Part shown: positions 61,863 to 64,000 of the stretch, piece after piece | How positions within the stretch are numbered: the stretch's first letter is position 1 | Layout of the letters: each line of letters opens with the position of its first letter | Origin: Rectinema sp003452735 | GTDB lineage: Bacteria; Spirochaetota; Spirochaetia; Treponematales; Rectinemataceae | Assembly: GCA_035415815.1 (NCBI GenBank) | Contig: DAOOGR010000002.1 | Span: 38,944 to 102,943, forward strand | Length of the DNA: 64,000 nucleotides | Direction: 5' to 3' | Made by a program: the position numbers and the translations under genes | Notes under the pieces: generated by a model | Databases searched by the model: none | The model's input: the letters and a program-made list of their open reading frames with translations, nothing else | Told to the model about the DNA's origin: nothing

Positions 61863-63425
61863 ATGATTGATCAAAGCGCAGCCCGCACACTGCATCCGCT
61901 CGAAGTCAAGCTGATTTTAGCATTCGACGAGGGCGAGATAATCGATAGTCAGCGAGTCAAACAAGTTCTCGGATTTAGAGAAGGTCAAGAGCAACAGGCT
62001 TTTTCTTGGTTGCTTGCCAAAGGAGTGCTCGAAGAAGCAGAGAGAAAAACCGAAATCTTCTATGAACTCACTCCCCTTGGGCAGGAATGGCATAAAAAGG
62101 GTATTCCTGCCAAGAGAATTTTTTCTCTTTTGAAGGATAGGGGTCCGATGAGCCTACCAGAAATAGCTCAATCTCTAGGTCTCGACCAGAAAACTGTTGG
62201 TTCAGCTTTTGGTTCACTTTCCAAAGAAGGGGTATGCACAATCGATGAGGCGCGCCGCGCCAAGCTATCAAAAAATGAATTCCCTTTATCTCTCTTGGAG
62301 ATTGAAATGCTTCTTGCGCTGGCTTCTTCCCAGGGCGGTTCGGTTTCTGAGAACGCTCTCTCCAATTCTCAAAAAACGCTGATGGCGCAAATTGCAAAGA
62401 AGCGCGGCGCGCAGGACAGCCCTTTCAGAATAGCCGATAGGATCAGAGTTTTTTATCGTGTCACTCCTATTGCGAAAGAATACCGTAATGCCATAAGCAC
62501 TTTAGGTATGACAGGAGAGGAATTAGGCGCCATTACTCCAGAGATGCTCGAGAAGGGCACATGGAAACAAGGACATTTCCGACCTTATAATGTTCAGATC
62601 CCACCAGCCAGAGTTATACCCGGCCGCCGTAACGCCTATGTTGAATTTCTGGAAAGCGTTAAGGACAAGCTAGTATCGCTAGGATTTGTGGAATTCGATG
62701 GAAACCTTGTGGAAACAGAATTCTGGAACTCGGATGCACTTTTCATGCCACAGTTCCATTCGGCGCGCGATATCCACGATGTCTACTACATCGAAGAGCC
62801 AACGCATGCAAGGTTCATCGAGGAACCATATCTATCTCATGTAGCAGCGGCGCATGAAAATGGCGGCAATACGGGCAGCCGTGGCTGGCAATATCAATTC
62901 GATCGAGATTTTACCAGGCGGCTTATACTTCGAAGCCAGGGGACGGTTTTATCCGCTCGGCAACTGCCAAAAGCTGAGGTTCCTGGCAAATATTTCGGTA
63001 TCGTGCGATGTTTTCGATATGATCGCGTGGATGCCACCCATCTTTCGGATTTCTATCAAACCGAAGGCATTGTGCTAGGTAAAAATGTGAACCTAAGGAC
63101 CTTACTTGGATTCCTGGAGATGTTTGCGGTCGAGGTTGCTGGAGCCAAGGAAGTGAAATATGTACCTGGGTATTTTCCTTTCACAGAGCCTTCTATCGAG
63201 GTTCATATAAAGCATCCTGTGCTCGGATGGTTTGAATTAGGAGGTTCAGGTATTTTTAGGCCTGAAGTTACAAGCTCTCTCGGTGTCGAAGTGCCAGTGC
63301 TAGCTTGGGGTATTGGTATCGATCGAATGGCGCTTATGGCGCTCGGCCTCAACGATCTGCGGGATCTCTTTTGCACTGATTTAGAGAGCGTGAGAATGCG
63401 TCGATCCCAGTACAGAATACAATGA
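61863..63425 (+). CDS. pheS: Phenylalanyl-tRNA synthetase alpha subunit, archaeal/eukaryotic type
   Basis: A 520-residue class II synthetase subunit. The N-terminal about 200 residues are winged-helix DNA/tRNA-binding repeats (LSLPEIAQSLGLDQKTVGSA is one), absent from ordinary bacterial PheS of about 340 residues. The catalytic core has motif 2 (GKYFGIVRCFRYD), the Phe pocket region (FTEPSIEVHI) and motif 3 (VLAWGIGIDRMALMALG). Extended N-terminus and motif forms are those of archaeal PheRS, as known in Treponema and Borrelia. pheT follows 15 bases later. Confidence 0.93.
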   Translation: MIDQSAARTLHPLEVKLILAFDEGEIIDSQRVKQVLGFREGQEQQAFSWLLAKGVLEEAERKTEIFYELTPLGQEWHKKGIPAKRIFSLLKDRGPMSLPEIAQSLGLDQKTVGSAFGSLSKEGVCTIDEARRAKLSKNEFPLSLLEIEMLLALASSQGGSVSENALSNSQKTLMAQIAKKRGAQDSPFRIADRIRVFYRVTPIAKEYRNAISTLGMTGEELGAITPEMLEKGTWKQGHFRPYNVQIPPARVIPGRRNAYVEFLESVKDKLVSLGFVEFDGNLVETEFWNSDALFMPQFHSARDIHDVYYIEEPTHARFIEEPYLSHVAAAHENGGNTGSRGWQYQFDRDFTRRLILRSQGTVLSARQLPKAEVPGKYFGIVRCFRYDRVDATHLSDFYQTEGIVLGKNVNLRTLLGFLEMFAVEVAGAKEVKYVPGYFPFTEPSIEVHIKHPVLGWFELGGSGIFRPEVTSSLGVEVPVLAWGIGIDRMALMALGLNDLRDLFCTDLESVRMRRSQYRIQ

Positions 63426-63440
63426 GGCCGGAGATAAACC

Positions 63441-64000
63441 ATGCCAAAAATCGAAGTAAACGAAGAGTTCTTTTTTCAGCTTGCAGAGCAAAGCTGGAGC
63501 AATAGGGAAGATCTTGAGCGCGACCTAACCATAGCCAAGGCGGAATTGGATGAATGGGATAGCGCTCCTTTGGAAGCCAGCGAACGAACTATCAAAATCG
63601 AGCTAAACGACACAAACCGCCCTGATCTGTGGACAACCGCAGGCCTGGCGCGTCAGTTGCGAATATACCGCACAAGGAATTATCCTTCTTATCGCTTCTT
63701 TACATCTAAGGAAAAGAATCTCGATGCATCTTATCGCGTAGTTGTCGAAAAGACCGTAAGAGAGGTCCGCCCCTGGATTGCTTGTTTTGTCGCAAAGGGC
63801 AAGGCTATCAGTGACGCTCTATTGAGGGATATGATTCAGACTCAGGAAAAACTAGCTTGGAATTATGGCCGAAAACGAAAAGGTGTTTCGATAGGAATCT
63901 ATCGAATAGGGCTTATCGAATGGCCTGTTAGATATTTTGGGACTAAGCCAGATTCGGTGTCCTTTGTGCCGCTTCAGGAGACCAGATCGATGACCTTGAG
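63441..64000 (+). CDS. pheT: Phenylalanyl-tRNA synthetase beta subunit, archaeal type, 5' part
   Basis: The first 186 codons of pheT, cut by the window end. MPKIEVNEEFFFQL and then IELNDTNRPDLWTTAGLAR match the B1 region of archaeal-type beta subunits. Bacterial-type PheT would instead begin with an EMAP/OB-fold region, which is absent. ATG with CCGGAG upstream. The B3/B4 editing domain, which removes Tyr from tRNA-Phe, follows beyond the start seen here. Confidence 0.93.
   Translation, partial: MPKIEVNEEFFFQLAEQSWSNREDLERDLTIAKAELDEWDSAPLEASERTIKIELNDTNRPDLWTTAGLARQLRIYRTRNYPSYRFFTSKEKNLDASYRVVVEKTVREVRPWIACFVAKGKAISDALLRDMIQTQEKLAWNYGRKRKGVSIGIYRIGLIEWPVRYFGTKPDSVSFVPLQETRSMTL

Overview
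The window looks like chromosomal DNA of a free-living or commensal spirochaete (Spirochaetaceae/Treponemataceae-like, moderate GC). No 16S is present, so this is inference from gene content: an archaeal-type PheRS alpha/beta pair, an unusually short Smc, an LptD/OstA homologue, a helix-turn-helix protein fused to a PTS EIIA domain beside a second stand-alone EIIA, a DUF4416 protein and a divergent thymidine-kinase-like protein. Coding density is high, genes often overlap by 4 bp (ATGA), and I found no insertion sequence, prophage or CRISPR array. No gene-free stretch exceeds 300 bases; the largest non-coding block holds tmRNA.

Layout. 1-2.1 kb: groES 3' end with its terminator, then a leftward gltP-like symporter and ptsN-like EIIA. 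2.07-8.2 kb: tRNA-Arg(CCT), a leftward GPH sugar symporter plus acetyltransferase, and a divergent rightward sugar ABC importer (binding protein and two permeases, no ATPase) with a LacI-type palindrome at the promoter. 8.2-17.2 kb: leftward RNase II-type nuclease, a small membrane protein, rplM-rpsI-recX, the HTH-EIIA fusion, and smc-alaX. 17.2-22.8 kb: TK-like protein, peptide-binding protein, DUF4416, pyrK-pyrD, glutaredoxin. 22.9-28.9 kb: unknown exported protein, pncA-pncB (NAD salvage), a LOG protein, tmRNA, mnmA. 29-37.6 kb: Na+-decarboxylase beta subunit with a 48-residue companion, flavodiiron protein, and a leftward five-gene envelope locus (ABC ATPase, two FtsX-type permeases, LolA-like periplasmic protein, outer-membrane barrel). 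37.8-50.9 kb: PLP aminotransferase, ychF, uvrA, lptD-like gene, phoH-pgpH-ybeY-corC. 51-58.7 kb: gdhA and an aromatic amino-acid block (aroA rightward; aroF-aroB-aroC-pheA-tyrA leftward). 58.8-64 kb: a 1001-residue receiver-like/PEP-synthase-like fusion, then pheS and the start of pheT.

Several parts form working units: sugar uptake, pyrimidine synthesis, NAD salvage, chorismate to Phe/Tyr, and a trans-envelope lipid or lipoprotein trafficking system. The least explained items are the receiver-PEP-synthase fusion, the envelope locus with tandem AGGTAA repeats before its outer-membrane gene, an MnmA without its usual second catalytic cysteine, and a group of genes whose best promoters place transcription starts at or very near the start codon.
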